Shown here piece after piece: positions 6,495-16,084 of a DNA stretch of 64,000 bases; the stretch's first letter is position 1, and the number at the start of each line of letters is the position of its first letter. The notes under the pieces were generated by a model, which was given only the letters and a program-made list of their open reading frames with translations, was not told the origin of the DNA and did no database searches. The DNA comes from Pinirhizobacter sp036499745 (GTDB taxonomy: Bacteria; Pseudomonadota; Gammaproteobacteria; Xanthomonadales; Rhodanobacteraceae). Both the position numbers and the translations under genes were made by a program. The stretch lies in NCBI RefSeq assembly GCF_036499745.1, contig NZ_DASYDG010000009.1, positions 1 through 64,000 of the forward strand, given 5' to 3'.

Positions 6495-8405
6495 TCAACG
6501 CTTCATCGAATTAAAGAACTCATCATTCGACTTGGTGTTCTTCATCTTGTCCAGCATGAACTCGATCGCCGCCAGTTCATCCATCGGATGCAGCAGCTTG
6601 CGCAGGATCCAGATCTTCGACAGCAGGTCCGGGTCGATCAGGAGATCCTCACGGCGGGTGCCGGAGCGGTTGATGTCGATGGCCGGGTAAACGCGCTTCT
6701 CGGAGATGCGACGGTTCAGGTGCACTTCCATGTTGCCGGTGCCCTTGAACTCCTCGTAGATCACCTCGTCCATCTTCGAGCCGGTTTCGGTGAGGGCGGT
6801 AGCGATGATGGTGAGGCTGCCGCCTTCCTCCACGTTACGCGCCGCGCCGAAGAAGCGCTTGGGGCGCTGCAGGGCGTTGGCGTCGACACCACCGGTGAGT
6901 ACCTTGCCGGAGCTCGGGATTACCGTGTTGTAGGCGCGGGCCAGGCGAGTGATCGAATCGAGCAGGATGATCACATCCTTCTTGTGCTCGACCAGGCGCT
7001 TGGCGCGCTCGATCACCATCTCGGCCACCTGCACGTGGCGTACGGCGGGTTCGTCAAAGGTGGACGAAATCACTTCGGCGCGCACGCTGCGGGCGATTTC
7101 CGTTACTTCTTCCGGGCGCTCGTCGATCAACAGCATGATCAGATGCGCGTCGGGGTGGTTGTGCACGATGGCCTGCGCGATGTTCTGCAGCATCATCGTT
7201 TTACCGGATTTCGGCTGGGAGACGATCAGGCCGCGCTGGCCGCGGCCGATGGGGGCGACCAGATCCAGGATGCGTCCGGTGATGTCCTCGCTCGAGCCGT
7301 TGCCACGTTCAAGCTTGAAAGCCTTGCGCGGGAACAGCGGGGTGAGGTTCTCGAAGAGCATCTTGTTCTTCGAGGCTTCCGGCGGATCGCCGTTGATGTC
7401 GTCCACCTTGAGCATGGCGAAGTAACGCTCGCCTTCCTTCGGGTGGCGCACGCGTCCGGTGATGTAATCGCCGGTGCGCAGGTTGAAGCGACGGATCTGG
7501 CTGGGCGAGACATAGATGTCGTCGGGACCGGCCAGGTAAGACTCGTCGGCCGAACGCAGGAAGCCGAAGCCGTCCTGCAGGATTTCCAGCACGCCCTCGG
7601 CCCAGATGCCACCGCCGGAGCGGGCGTGGGCCTTGAGGATGTTGAAGATCACATCCTGCTTGCGCTGGCGGGCCACGCCTTCGCGCACACCGAGCGATTC
7701 GGCGAACTCCAGGAGCTGGATGGCGTTCTTGCGCTTCAGTTCCGTGAGGTTGATCAGGCGATCGTTGCTGCCGGCGTCGGCGTTTTCGTCTTCGTCGGCC
7801 GGGTAGCCGTTATTGTTGTTGTAGTGCTGGTTGCGCTGGTAATTGCCGGGGTTGCTGTTGCCGGCGTTATTACCCGGGTTTCCGCCACCACCACCCTGTT
7901 GGGGGCGTCCCTGGTTGCGTTCGTTGCGGCGGCGACGGCCGCGGCTGTCGCGACCTTCGCGCTGCTGCTGGCTGCCCTGGCCCTGGCCGCCCTGGTTCGG
8001 GTTGGCGGACTGGCCGCCCCCCTGGCCCTGTGGCTGACCTTGCGGACCGTTGCCACCGGGCTTGCTTTCCTGGCCGCCCTGGCTGGGCGGACTGCCGCCC
8101 TGGTTATCGCGCGCCTCATAGGCGCCGCGCGACTCCTGGACATTGCCATTGGCATTGCCCTGGCTTTCGTTGCCGCCCGGGGCCGTGGCCGCAGGGGCCG
8201 GCTGCGTGGGAGCAGGAGCCGGAGTTGGGTTGGGAGCGGGCGACGCGCTTTCAGCGCGCACCGGAGCCGATGGCAGCTCGCCCTGCACAGGCGCGGCAGC
8301 CTTGGCTGTCTTGCGCGGAGCGCGCTTGACCGGCCCGCTCACGGGTTTGTCATCGGCGCGCTTGGCGTCGGTGGATGCTTTGGATTCGATATCAGACACG
8401 GGCAA
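6495..8405 (-). CDS. rho: transcription termination factor Rho with a long disordered N-terminal extension
   Basis: Hexameric RNA-dependent ATPase that ends untranslated transcripts. The last 419 residues, from about NLTELKRKN at 219, equal the whole E. coli Rho in length. They contain the RNA-binding OB fold (GFGFLRSADESYLAGPDDIY), the Walker A QPKSGKT, the Q/R-loop region and a C-terminal GTGNMEVHLNRR. The first 217 residues are a low-complexity tract: Pro/Ala-rich, then Gly/Gln/Asn-rich with an arginine patch RGRRRR. Similar extensions occur in Rho of other high-GC bacteria. The neighbour trxA, next upstream on the same strand, is the usual xanthomonad order. Confidence 0.97.
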   Translation of the reverse strand: MPVSDIESKASTDAKRADDKPVSGPVKRAPRKTAKAAAPVQGELPSAPVRAESASPAPNPTPAPAPTQPAPAATAPGGNESQGNANGNVQESRGAYEARDNQGGSPPSQGGQESKPGGNGPQGQPQGQGGGQSANPNQGGQGQGSQQQREGRDSRGRRRRNERNQGRPQQGGGGGNPGNNAGNSNPGNYQRNQHYNNNNGYPADEDENADAGSNDRLINLTELKRKNAIQLLEFAESLGVREGVARQRKQDVIFNILKAHARSGGGIWAEGVLEILQDGFGFLRSADESYLAGPDDIYVSPSQIRRFNLRTGDYITGRVRHPKEGERYFAMLKVDDINGDPPEASKNKMLFENLTPLFPRKAFKLERGNGSSEDITGRILDLVAPIGRGQRGLIVSQPKSGKTMMLQNIAQAIVHNHPDAHLIMLLIDERPEEVTEIARSVRAEVISSTFDEPAVRHVQVAEMVIERAKRLVEHKKDVIILLDSITRLARAYNTVIPSSGKVLTGGVDANALQRPKRFFGAARNVEEGGSLTIIATALTETGSKMDEVIYEEFKGTGNMEVHLNRRISEKRVYPAIDINRSGTRREDLLIDPDLLSKIWILRKLLHPMDELAAIEFMLDKMKNTKSNDEFFNSMKR

Positions 8406-8516
8406 ACCTCGGGGGCGCCGTTAAAAGGAAGGGTTTTTGGGAGTTGAAGCAGATGGCGCGAAGGGCACGGGACAGCGGTGAGTCCCGGCAGGTGCCATGG
8501 AATCTAGCACTGCACG

Positions 8517-8539
8517 CGCCGTGGCGTAAAGCCACGGCG
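8517..8539. terminator. hairpin between trxA and rho
   Basis: A perfect 9-bp stem CGCCGTGGC/GCCACGGCG with loop GTAAA lies in the 171-bp gap between trxA and rho on the minus strand. There is no T-tract on either side, so it could be a partial terminator or a processing site separating the two transcripts. Confidence 0.5.
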
Positions 8540-8576
8540 TGTGAAATCCGGGGCGAAATGCCCGGAAGAGAGCAAC

Positions 8577-8906
8577 TTACAGCGTTTTGTCGATCAACTG
8601 GGCCAGCTGGCCCTTGCTGACGGCGCCGATCTGGGTGGCCTCGACCTTGCCGTTCTTGAAGATCATCAGGGTGGGAATACCGCGGACGCCGAAGTCCCGG
8701 GGGGTCTTCTGGTTCTGGTCGATGTTGATCTTGGCGATACGCAGCTTGCCCTGGTACTGGGTGGCCAGGTCGTCCAGGATAGGGGCGATGGCCTTGCAGG
8801 GGCCGCACCACTCCGCCCAGAAATCGAGCAGGACAGGGGTCTCGGAATCGAGGACTTCGGCCTTGAAGGCGTCGTCGCTAACGTGGGTGATCAGGTCGTT
8901 CACCAT
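8577..8906 (-). CDS. trxA: thioredoxin 1
   Basis: A cytosolic dithiol reductant of 109 aa with the active site WCGPCK (residues 33-38) and the cis-proline loop GIPTL, the length of E. coli TrxA. Start ATG 8906 gives MVNDLITHVSDDAF; an in-frame upstream ATG would only add a non-family leader. It is divergent from rhlB. The 340-bp gap between them (8907-9246) holds TTGACG at 8935-8940 and TACACT at 8961-8966, but with 20 nt between them this is a poor sigma-70 match. Confidence 0.97.
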   Translation of the reverse strand: MVNDLITHVSDDAFKAEVLDSETPVLLDFWAEWCGPCKAIAPILDDLATQYQGKLRIAKINIDQNQKTPRDFGVRGIPTLMIFKNGKVEATQIGAVSKGQLAQLIDKTL

Positions 8907-9246
8907 GGATCTCCAGCTTGGAATGTTAAGGGGGTTGACGACCGCGCGGCTCGCATCAGCTACACTCATGCGCCCACGAAGCGCGGGTTGAACCAGGAAT
9001 GAGGGACTGCCCCATGGGGCTTGCCCTCATTCCAGCGCAACTCGGGGTGCGATTCAAGGGCGCTGAAGCTGGCGCCGCCGCACGGCCGCTACACGCCCAG
9101 GCCAGGGCACCCCGGGCGTTTCGTTTCTGCAACTGGAAATGGGCACGCCCGCCCCAATTTCAACCATGCCCCAGGCGCCCGTTCGCGCCGTGGCCCCCAA
9201 GCCGGCAGCCGATCCGGGCGCCCGCATCTGTGATGACCCCCTATCC

Positions 9247-10962
9247 ATGTCTGAAAAAGTACTGACCGACACCTTCTTCGAGTCCTTCGACCTTCACCCG
9301 CTGCTCCAGCAGGGCCTTGCCGATACCGGATTCACCCGTTGCACGCCGATCCAGGCGCTTACCCTGCCGCTGGCGCTGGAGGGCCGCGACGTCGCCGGCC
9401 AGGCCCAGACAGGCACCGGCAAGACCTGCGCCTTCCTGGTGGCGATGATGAACCGGCTGCTCACCCGGCCGGCCGCCATCGACCGGAAAGATTCCGACCC
9501 CCGGGCGCTGATCATCGCCCCGACGCGTGAACTTGCGATCCAGATCGAAAAGGACGCCCGCGCCATCGGCCGACATACGGGCCTGCGCTTCGCCCTGATC
9601 TACGGCGGGGTGGACTACGACAAGCAGCGCCAGCTGCTGCGCGATGGCTGCGACGTGATCATCGCCACGCCCGGCCGCATGCTCGACTACTACAAGCAGA
9701 ATGTGTTTGGCCTTAATTCCGTCGAAGTGATGGTGATCGACGAGGCCGACCGCATGTTCGACCTCGGTTTCATCAAGGACGTCCGCTTCATCTTCCGCCG
9801 CCTGCCTGCCCGCGAGCAGCGCCAGGTGCTGCTGTTCTCAGCCACCTTGAGCCACCGTGTGCTGGAGCTCGCCTACGAGCACATGCACAACGCCGAGAAG
9901 CTGGTGGTGGAAACCGATAACGTTACCGCCGACCGCGTGCGCCAGCTGGTGTATTTCCCTTCCAAGGAAGAGAAGATGCCGCTGCTGCTGAACCTGCTCG
10001 AGCAGACTGGCGTCGAGCGAAGCATCATTTTCGTCAACACCAAGGCCGCCGCCGAACGCATCACCGACCGCCTGAAGCGCCACAACTATCGTGTGGGCGC
10101 GATCTCCGGCGATGTGCCGCAGGTCAAGCGGCAGAAGCTGCTGCAGCGCTTCCAGGACGGCGTGATCGACATGCTGGTGGCCACCGATGTAGCTGCACGC
10201 GGCCTGCATATTCCAGCTGTCAGCCATGTCTTCAACTACGACCTGCCACAGGACGCCGAAGACTACGTCCACCGCATCGGCCGTACCGCGCGCCTGGGCG
10301 CCGAGGGCGATGCGCTCAGCTTCGCCTGCGACCTCTATGCCATGGGCCTGCCAGACATCGAGCAATACATCGGGCAGAAGATCCCGGTAGCCAATGTCAC
10401 GGCCGATCTGCTGATCATGCCCAAGCCGCGGCCGCGCGCCGATGGCCTGGTGGACGATGCCGAAGAAGATGCCGCCGATGCCGCCGCCAGTTCGCCGGTG
10501 AACGACAAGGCCCGCGAGGCCCGGTCGCGTTCGCGCAGCGGTGGCGGCGCGTCCGATCACAAGGGCAAGTCCAACGGCAGCAGTGGCCAGTCCCGTCCTC
10601 CGCGCGAGCGCAAGCCGGCGGCGGCGGTCACCGCCTCGGCTGGCGATGCCGTCGCGGTGCCCGTGCCCGTCACATCCACCGGCTCCGAAACGGCTACCGA
10701 TGCCGTCAGTGATGATGCGGCCAGGAAGCGTCGCCGCCGCCGCCGCGGTGGCAAGGCCGCTCGTGAGCGGACGGCAGGGACGGTCAATGGCGCGGCCAAC
10801 GGGGAGCGCGCCGAGGCCGCTTCGAACGGGTCGGCTGAGCCCGGCCGTCGCCCGTCGCGCCACGTGCCGTCCTCGCGCCCCAACGCCCCGGCCCCGGCGG
10901 CCCCCGCCACCGAGAAAGTCGGCTTCTTCAAGCGCCTCGGACGCCTCTTCGGCGCTCGATAA
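9247..10962 (+). CDS. rhlB: ATP-dependent RNA helicase RhlB
   Basis: A DEAD-box helicase of 571 aa. It shows the Q motif (FTRCTPIQALTLPLALEGRD), AQTGTGKT, PTRELA, VIDEADRMFDLGF, SAT and HRIGRTAR, with a catalytic core of about 400 residues. A long Ala/Arg/Ser-rich basic tail follows, with RKRRRRRRG and a final KVGFFKRLGRLFG helix, likely for RNA or partner binding; RhlB partners RNase E in related bacteria. Start ATG 9247 (MSEKVLTDTFF) matches family N-termini although its ribosome site is weak; ATG 9139 would add 36 residues. Confidence 0.95.
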   Translation: MSEKVLTDTFFESFDLHPLLQQGLADTGFTRCTPIQALTLPLALEGRDVAGQAQTGTGKTCAFLVAMMNRLLTRPAAIDRKDSDPRALIIAPTRELAIQIEKDARAIGRHTGLRFALIYGGVDYDKQRQLLRDGCDVIIATPGRMLDYYKQNVFGLNSVEVMVIDEADRMFDLGFIKDVRFIFRRLPAREQRQVLLFSATLSHRVLELAYEHMHNAEKLVVETDNVTADRVRQLVYFPSKEEKMPLLLNLLEQTGVERSIIFVNTKAAAERITDRLKRHNYRVGAISGDVPQVKRQKLLQRFQDGVIDMLVATDVAARGLHIPAVSHVFNYDLPQDAEDYVHRIGRTARLGAEGDALSFACDLYAMGLPDIEQYIGQKIPVANVTADLLIMPKPRPRADGLVDDAEEDAADAAASSPVNDKAREARSRSRSGGGASDHKGKSNGSSGQSRPPRERKPAAAVTASAGDAVAVPVPVTSTGSETATDAVSDDAARKRRRRRRGGKAARERTAGTVNGAANGERAEAASNGSAEPGRRPSRHVPSSRPNAPAPAAPATEKVGFFKRLGRLFGAR

Positions 10963-11011
10963 CTTGCGGAAATCCCGTATGCTTCCTTAAGTCAATTCCT
11001 AGGGAAGCCCG

Positions 11012-11689
11012 GTGATTCGTTTCGACCAGGTGGGCAAGCGCTATGAGGGCGGCCACGACGCCCTGGCCGATGTCAGTTTCGGTGTCGAAGCCGGTGAGAT
11101 GGCCTTCGTCACCGGCCACTCCGGCGCCGGCAAAAGCACCTTGCTGAAGATGCTGGGCCTGATCGAGCGCCCCTCGCACGGCATTGTGATGTTCGACGGC
11201 CAGAGCCTGGCGCAGGTGCGCCAGCGCGATGTTCCCAGGCTCCGCCGGCGCATCGGCATGGTCTTCCAGGACCACCGCCTGCTGATGGACCGCACCGCCT
11301 TCGCCAATGTTGAGCTGCCGCTGGTGATCGCCGGTGTCCCTGCCGCCGACCGTGGCAAGCGCGTGCGTGCCGCCCTGGAAAAGGTGGGCCTGCTACCCAA
11401 CGAGAAACACCTGCCCTCGGCACTGTCAGCCGGTGAGCAGCAGCGCCTGGGCATCGCCCGCGCCATCGTCGGCAAACCCACCCTGTTGATCGCCGACGAG
11501 CCCACCGGCAACCTTGATCCCCAGCTGGCGGTGGATGTCATGGGCCTTTTCGCCGAGTTTCAATCCGTAGGCACCACGGTGCTCATCGCCAGCCACGACC
11601 TGATGCTGATCAAGCGGATGCGCAAGCGCGTCGTGGTGCTCGACCATGGTCGCCTTGTGGCCGATATTCCCGCCACGGAGATCGTATGA
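11012..11689 (+). CDS. ftsE: cell division ATP-binding protein FtsE
   Basis: The ATPase of the FtsEX complex, which sits at the septum and activates peptidoglycan hydrolases. In 225 aa it has Walker A GHSGAGKST, signature LSAGEQQR and Walker B LLIADEPTGNLD. The start is GTG 11012 after AGGGAAG. Its TGA stop overlaps the ATG of ftsX (ATGA at 11686), a translationally coupled pair. Confidence 0.95.
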   Translation: MIRFDQVGKRYEGGHDALADVSFGVEAGEMAFVTGHSGAGKSTLLKMLGLIERPSHGIVMFDGQSLAQVRQRDVPRLRRRIGMVFQDHRLLMDRTAFANVELPLVIAGVPAADRGKRVRAALEKVGLLPNEKHLPSALSAGEQQRLGIARAIVGKPTLLIADEPTGNLDPQLAVDVMGLFAEFQSVGTTVLIASHDLMLIKRMRKRVVVLDHGRLVADIPATEIV

Positions 11690-12651
11690 ACGAGGCGGTA
11701 CGCGAGAACCGGAAACCAGTCACTGCACGGGCACGCGCCGGCGGCTTCAACGCGTGGCGTGAGCACCATGCCTGGAGCATGGCATCGAGCTTCCGCCGCC
11801 TGGCCAGCCGGCCGCTGGGCACGGCGCTTACCGTGGCGGTGATGGGTTTTGCCATGTCGCTGCCACTGGCATTCTTCCTGTTGCTGGCCAACGTACAGCG
11901 CATCGGTGATTCGCTGGGCAAGGCCGACACCATCAGCGTGTTCCTGAAGGGAACCCTCGCAGCGCCCAATGCCCAGCAGGTGGCGGACATCCTGCGCGAG
12001 CGCCGGGACATCGGTGCCGTCGAGGTGGTCACCCCCAAGGAAGGCCTGGATGAAATGGCCCGTGCCCAGGGCTTTGCCGGCGCCATCGCCGACCTCGACA
12101 ACAACCCGCTGCCCTACGTATTGAAGGTGCACCCGAAAACCGGCCTCACCGCCGACGAGGTGGCCAGGATGGTGCAGGAACTGCGCGACATGGGCGGGGT
12201 GGACATGGTCCAGGACAATGGCGGCTGGCGCGCCCGCCTGGATGCCATGGTGAACGTGGGTACGCGCGCGGTCACCGTACTCGCCCTGCTGCTGGGCATC
12301 GCCGCCCTCCTGGTGGTGGGAAATACCATCCGGGTCGACATCCAGGGGCGTGCGGCCGAGATCAGCGTGCTGCTGTTGATCGGGGCAAGCCGGCCGTTCA
12401 TCCGCCGGCCTTACCTTTACGCCGGGCTCTGGTACGGCCTGTTTGCCGGCATCCTGGCCGTAGCGCTGGCGCTGGCCCTGCAGGCGGCCCTGGCCGGCCC
12501 CGTGGCGCGCCTTGCCGATGCCTACGGCGGCAGCATGGATTTTGGCGGCTTGCCGACATGGTTGTTGCTTGTTGTACCGTTACTATCGTCTTTCCTCGGC
12601 TGGCTGGGCGCGCGCCTGGTGGCCGCCCGGCAACTGCGAAAGGCACCTTAG
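11686..12651 (+). CDS. ftsX: cell division protein FtsX
   Basis: A 321-aa permease-like partner of FtsE. A polar N-terminus of about 45 residues precedes TM1 (ALTVAVMGFAMSLPLAFFLL). A periplasmic domain of about 130 residues (FLKGTL to RARLDAMV) follows, then three C-terminal helices, the FtsX topology. It overlaps ftsE by 4 nt and ends 5 nt before the receiver-domain gene, so one operon of ftsE-ftsX-receiver-ung is likely. Confidence 0.95.
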   Translation: MNEAVRENRKPVTARARAGGFNAWREHHAWSMASSFRRLASRPLGTALTVAVMGFAMSLPLAFFLLLANVQRIGDSLGKADTISVFLKGTLAAPNAQQVADILRERRDIGAVEVVTPKEGLDEMARAQGFAGAIADLDNNPLPYVLKVHPKTGLTADEVARMVQELRDMGGVDMVQDNGGWRARLDAMVNVGTRAVTVLALLLGIAALLVVGNTIRVDIQGRAAEISVLLLIGASRPFIRRPYLYAGLWYGLFAGILAVALALALQAALAGPVARLADAYGGSMDFGGLPTWLLLVVPLLSSFLGWLGARLVAARQLRKAP

Positions 12652-12656
12652 CCGTG

Positions 12657-13508
12657 ATGACCGCCGCCAACGATGCCAATGCCAGCCAGCACGTAACGCC
12701 GCCGCGCGTGTTGATCGTCGACGGTTCACGCGTGGTGCGGCAGCTGATCACCCGGGTGCTTTCGGCCGAACTTCCCGGTGTGGAGGTCGTCGCCTGTGGC
12801 AGCGGCGCTGAAGCGCAGGAACACCTTTCCCGTGGCGTGGTGGATTTCATCACCGTCGCCCTTCGCCTGCCCGATATGGACGGCCTGGAACTGGCGCGGA
12901 TCGTTCGCGAAACAGCGCCGCAGATCTACGTACCCATCGTGGTGGTGTCCGGTGATGTCGAGCAACGCCTGCAGCGCCGGGAGCTTGGCGAGTTCATCAC
13001 CGACTACTTCGACAAGGCACTGGGGTTCAGCGCCCTGGCCGAATTCATCAAGGGCTACGTCAAGCCCGAGGGTGGCGCCGAAGGCGAGGTGCTGTACGTC
13101 GAAGATAGCCGCGTGGTGGCCCTGGCCACGCGCCGCATGATGGAAAAATACGGCCTTACCGTGCATCACGTGATCAGCGTGGAAGACGCCCTGGCCCGGC
13201 TCGACACCGCCCGCGTACAGGGCAAGCTGGGTTGCGACATCGTACTCACCGATGTCAGCCTGAAGGGTGAGCTCACCGGGGCGGATCTGCTAAGCCGCAT
13301 CCGTGGCGAGTTCGGTTACGGCAAGGGCCAGCTGCCGGTGCTGGTGATGACGGGCGATGAAAATGCCCAGAACCAGTCCGCGCTGTTGCGCGGCGGCGCG
13401 AACGACCTCGTCGTCAAGCCCATCGAGGAAAAGCGCCTGATCACCAAGCTGCTGTTCCAGCTGCGGGTGGCGTTGCACCTGCGCGAGCGGCTCACCACCG
13501 CGGCATGA
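12657..13508 (+). CDS. double receiver-domain response regulator, first domain degenerate
   Basis: A 283-aa protein made of two CheY-like receivers and no output domain. REC1 (about 17-130) keeps the switch Ser98 and Lys120, but the phosphoacceptor position is Ala68 (VALRLPDMDG), so it cannot be phosphorylated there. REC2 (about 144-268) has Asp199 (VLTDVSL), Thr232 and Lys254 and should be active. The start could be ATG 12657 or the overlapping GTG 12654. It sits between ftsX and ung, overlapping ung by 4 nt. The partner kinase is not visible; the adjacent HK at 16068 already has its own regulator. Confidence 0.85.
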   Translation: MTAANDANASQHVTPPRVLIVDGSRVVRQLITRVLSAELPGVEVVACGSGAEAQEHLSRGVVDFITVALRLPDMDGLELARIVRETAPQIYVPIVVVSGDVEQRLQRRELGEFITDYFDKALGFSALAEFIKGYVKPEGGAEGEVLYVEDSRVVALATRRMMEKYGLTVHHVISVEDALARLDTARVQGKLGCDIVLTDVSLKGELTGADLLSRIRGEFGYGKGQLPVLVMTGDENAQNQSALLRGGANDLVVKPIEEKRLITKLLFQLRVALHLRERLTTAA

Positions 13509-14212
13509 GCGGCGAGCGCGTGAAGCTTGAGCCTTCGTGGAAGGCTCGCATCGGTGACTATCTCGAGCGGCCGGACATGCAGGCGCTGTCGGCATTCCTG
13601 CGTGCGGAGAAACAGGCGGGCAAGGTGATCTATCCGCCCGGCCCGGATATTTTCGCCGCCTTCGACCACACAGCGTTCGACAACGTACGCGTGGTCATCC
13701 TGGGGCAGGATCCTTACCACGGCCCGAACCAGGCGCACGGGCTTTGTTTTTCCGTGCGCCCCGGTGTGCGGATTCCCCCGTCGCTGCAGAACATCTTCAA
13801 GGAGATCCAGCGCGACCTGGGTATCGCGCCGCCGGATCATGGTTGCCTGACGCCGTGGGCCGACCGTGGTGTGTTGCAGCTCAATGCGGTGCTCACCGTG
13901 GAGCAGGGCAACGCCAATGCGCACCAGGGCAAGGGCTGGGAAGGGTTCACCGATGCGGCGATCGATGCCCTGAATCGAGAGCGCGAGGGCATTGTGTTCA
14001 TGCTCTGGGGCTCATATGCACAGCGAAAGGGGCAGCTGATCGACACGGACAGGCACCGGGTACTGAAGTCGGTGCACCCTTCGCCGTTGTCGGCGCACCG
14101 GGGTTTCCTGGGTTGCGGGCATTTTTCCGCGGCCAATGCCTACCTGGAACAGCACGGCAAGGCCCCGGTCGACTGGTCCCTGCCGGCCAAGGCCTCGTTG
14201 GAAGCCCAGTAG
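13505..14212 (+). CDS. ung: uracil-DNA glycosylase
   Basis: Removes uracil from DNA as the first step of base excision repair. It has 235 aa and family-1 motifs: the water-activating loop GQDPYHGPNQAHGLCFSV and the DNA-intercalating loop HPSPLSAHRG. Start ATG 13505 overlaps the stop of the receiver gene. A short stem GGGGGC/GCCCCC at 14239-14254 follows the gene, without a T-tract. Confidence 0.96.
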   Translation: MSGERVKLEPSWKARIGDYLERPDMQALSAFLRAEKQAGKVIYPPGPDIFAAFDHTAFDNVRVVILGQDPYHGPNQAHGLCFSVRPGVRIPPSLQNIFKEIQRDLGIAPPDHGCLTPWADRGVLQLNAVLTVEQGNANAHQGKGWEGFTDAAIDALNREREGIVFMLWGSYAQRKGQLIDTDRHRVLKSVHPSPLSAHRGFLGCGHFSAANAYLEQHGKAPVDWSLPAKASLEAQ

Positions 14213-14322
14213 CGCCGGCTTCCCGAGGTGGCCCGCCAGGGGGCCTCCGCCCCCGCAGCCCAGGTTTCATGCGGTTTTCCGCCCCCTGCTGAAAGACATT
14301 CCCCTCTGGCCGGGTCTTCCAC

Positions 14323-14351
14323 TGGACACCGGCAACCAATTTCTGTACTAT
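14323..14351 (+). promoter_or_regulatory. sigma-70-type promoter of rpoH with an inverted repeat over the -10
   Basis: TGGACA (14323-14328) and TACTAT (14346-14351) are separated by exactly 17 nt, a good match to the housekeeping consensus; transcription would start near 14358. The inverted repeat CTGTAC-TATTGC-GTACAG (14343-14360) overlaps the -10 and could be an operator for an unidentified factor. Its spacing does not fit a LexA box. Confidence 0.6.
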
Positions 14352-14388
14352 TGCGTACAGATAAGGGGCCGGGGAACGAAAGACGGCC

Positions 14389-14415
14389 TTAGCACTCCAA
14401 CCCCTGGAGTGCTAA
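14389..14415 (+). promoter_or_regulatory. perfect CIRCE element (HrcA operator) upstream of rpoH
   Basis: TTAGCACTC (14389-14397), nine bases, then GAGTGCTAA (14407-14415) is identical to the CIRCE consensus TTAGCACTC-N9-GAGTGCTAA. It lies about 30 nt downstream of the predicted transcription start and 30 nt before the rpoH ATG, as CIRCE does in groESL leaders. Known role of the element: bound by the repressor HrcA, released on heat stress. Inference: rpoH is HrcA-controlled here. Confidence 0.9.
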
Positions 14416-14445
14416 ATTTCTACGAATTATCTTGGAGGTCAGTTC

Positions 14446-15306
<861 letters not shown>

Positions 15307-15406
15307 GCCAACCAAACGTGGTTATGATGACGGCGGCCCCCCTGGGGCCGTTCGTCGTTTGGGCGGGGGAGCCCGGCGAATTATTCCCGCACCGGAGATC
15401 AGTCGG

Positions 15407-16084
15407 ATGCAGCGAGCATTGGTCATCGAGGACGACGCGGTTACCGCGAACGAGATCGTCGCCGAGCTCGACCTTCATGGCTTGTCCGCCGAGTGGGTCG
15501 CCAACGGCGAGGACGGCCTGGACCGCGCCAGCAGCGCGGACTACGACATCATCACGCTGGACCGCATGCTGCCGGGCATGGATGGCATCGACGTGGTGGC
15601 GGCCCTGCGCAACCGCGGCGTTGACACCCCGGTACTGATGATCAGCGCACTGAGCGACGTGGATGAACGCGTGCGCGGCCTGCGCGCTGGCGGCGATGAT
15701 TACCTCACCAAGCCCTTCGCGCCGGACGAAATGACCGCACGGGTGGAAGTGTTGCTGCGACGGCGCCAACCGCAGGCGCGCAGCGTGCTGCGAGTGGCGG
15801 ACCTCGAATTGGACCTCGTTACCCATGCAGCGAACCGCGCCGGCCAGGAACTGCCGCTTCAGCCTACCGAATACCGCCTGCTCGAATTCCTCATGCGTCA
15901 TGCCGGCCAGGTGCTGACGCGCACGATGATCTTCGAGCACGTATGGGGTTTTCATTTCGATCCAGGCACCAACGTGATCGATGTGCACATCGGCCGGCTG
16001 CGCCGGAAGATCGACCAGCCTGGGCAGTCGTCCCTCATTCGCACCATTCGTGGTTCGGGATACGTCATTGCGCCCGCTGACTGA
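15407..16084 (+). CDS. OmpR/PhoB-family response regulator
   Basis: 225 aa: a receiver with the acidic pair EDD near residue 8, phosphoacceptor Asp52 (DIITLDRMLPGMDG) and the KPF lysine, then a winged-helix DNA-binding domain (LPLQPTEYRLLEFLMRHAGQVLTR through VDVHIGRLRRKID). Start ATG 15407 has GGAG upstream. It overlaps the histidine kinase start, so both are co-expressed. An RND efflux operon on the same strand follows the kinase and is a plausible target (inference from position). Confidence 0.93.
   Translation: MQRALVIEDDAVTANEIVAELDLHGLSAEWVANGEDGLDRASSADYDIITLDRMLPGMDGIDVVAALRNRGVDTPVLMISALSDVDERVRGLRAGGDDYLTKPFAPDEMTARVEVLLRRRQPQARSVLRVADLELDLVTHAANRAGQELPLQPTEYRLLEFLMRHAGQVLTRTMIFEHVWGFHFDPGTNVIDVHIGRLRRKIDQPGQSSLIRTIRGSGYVIAPAD

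Noticed and set aside
6588..8447. 619-codon open frame antisense to rho
   Set aside because: It mirrors the rho gene codon for codon in a high-GC genome; the sequence is low in complexity and lacks any family motif, while rho is unmistakable on the other strand.
14343..14360. LexA (SOS) box upstream of rpoH
   Set aside because: CTG and CAG are separated by 12 nt rather than the 10 of the gammaproteobacterial SOS box.
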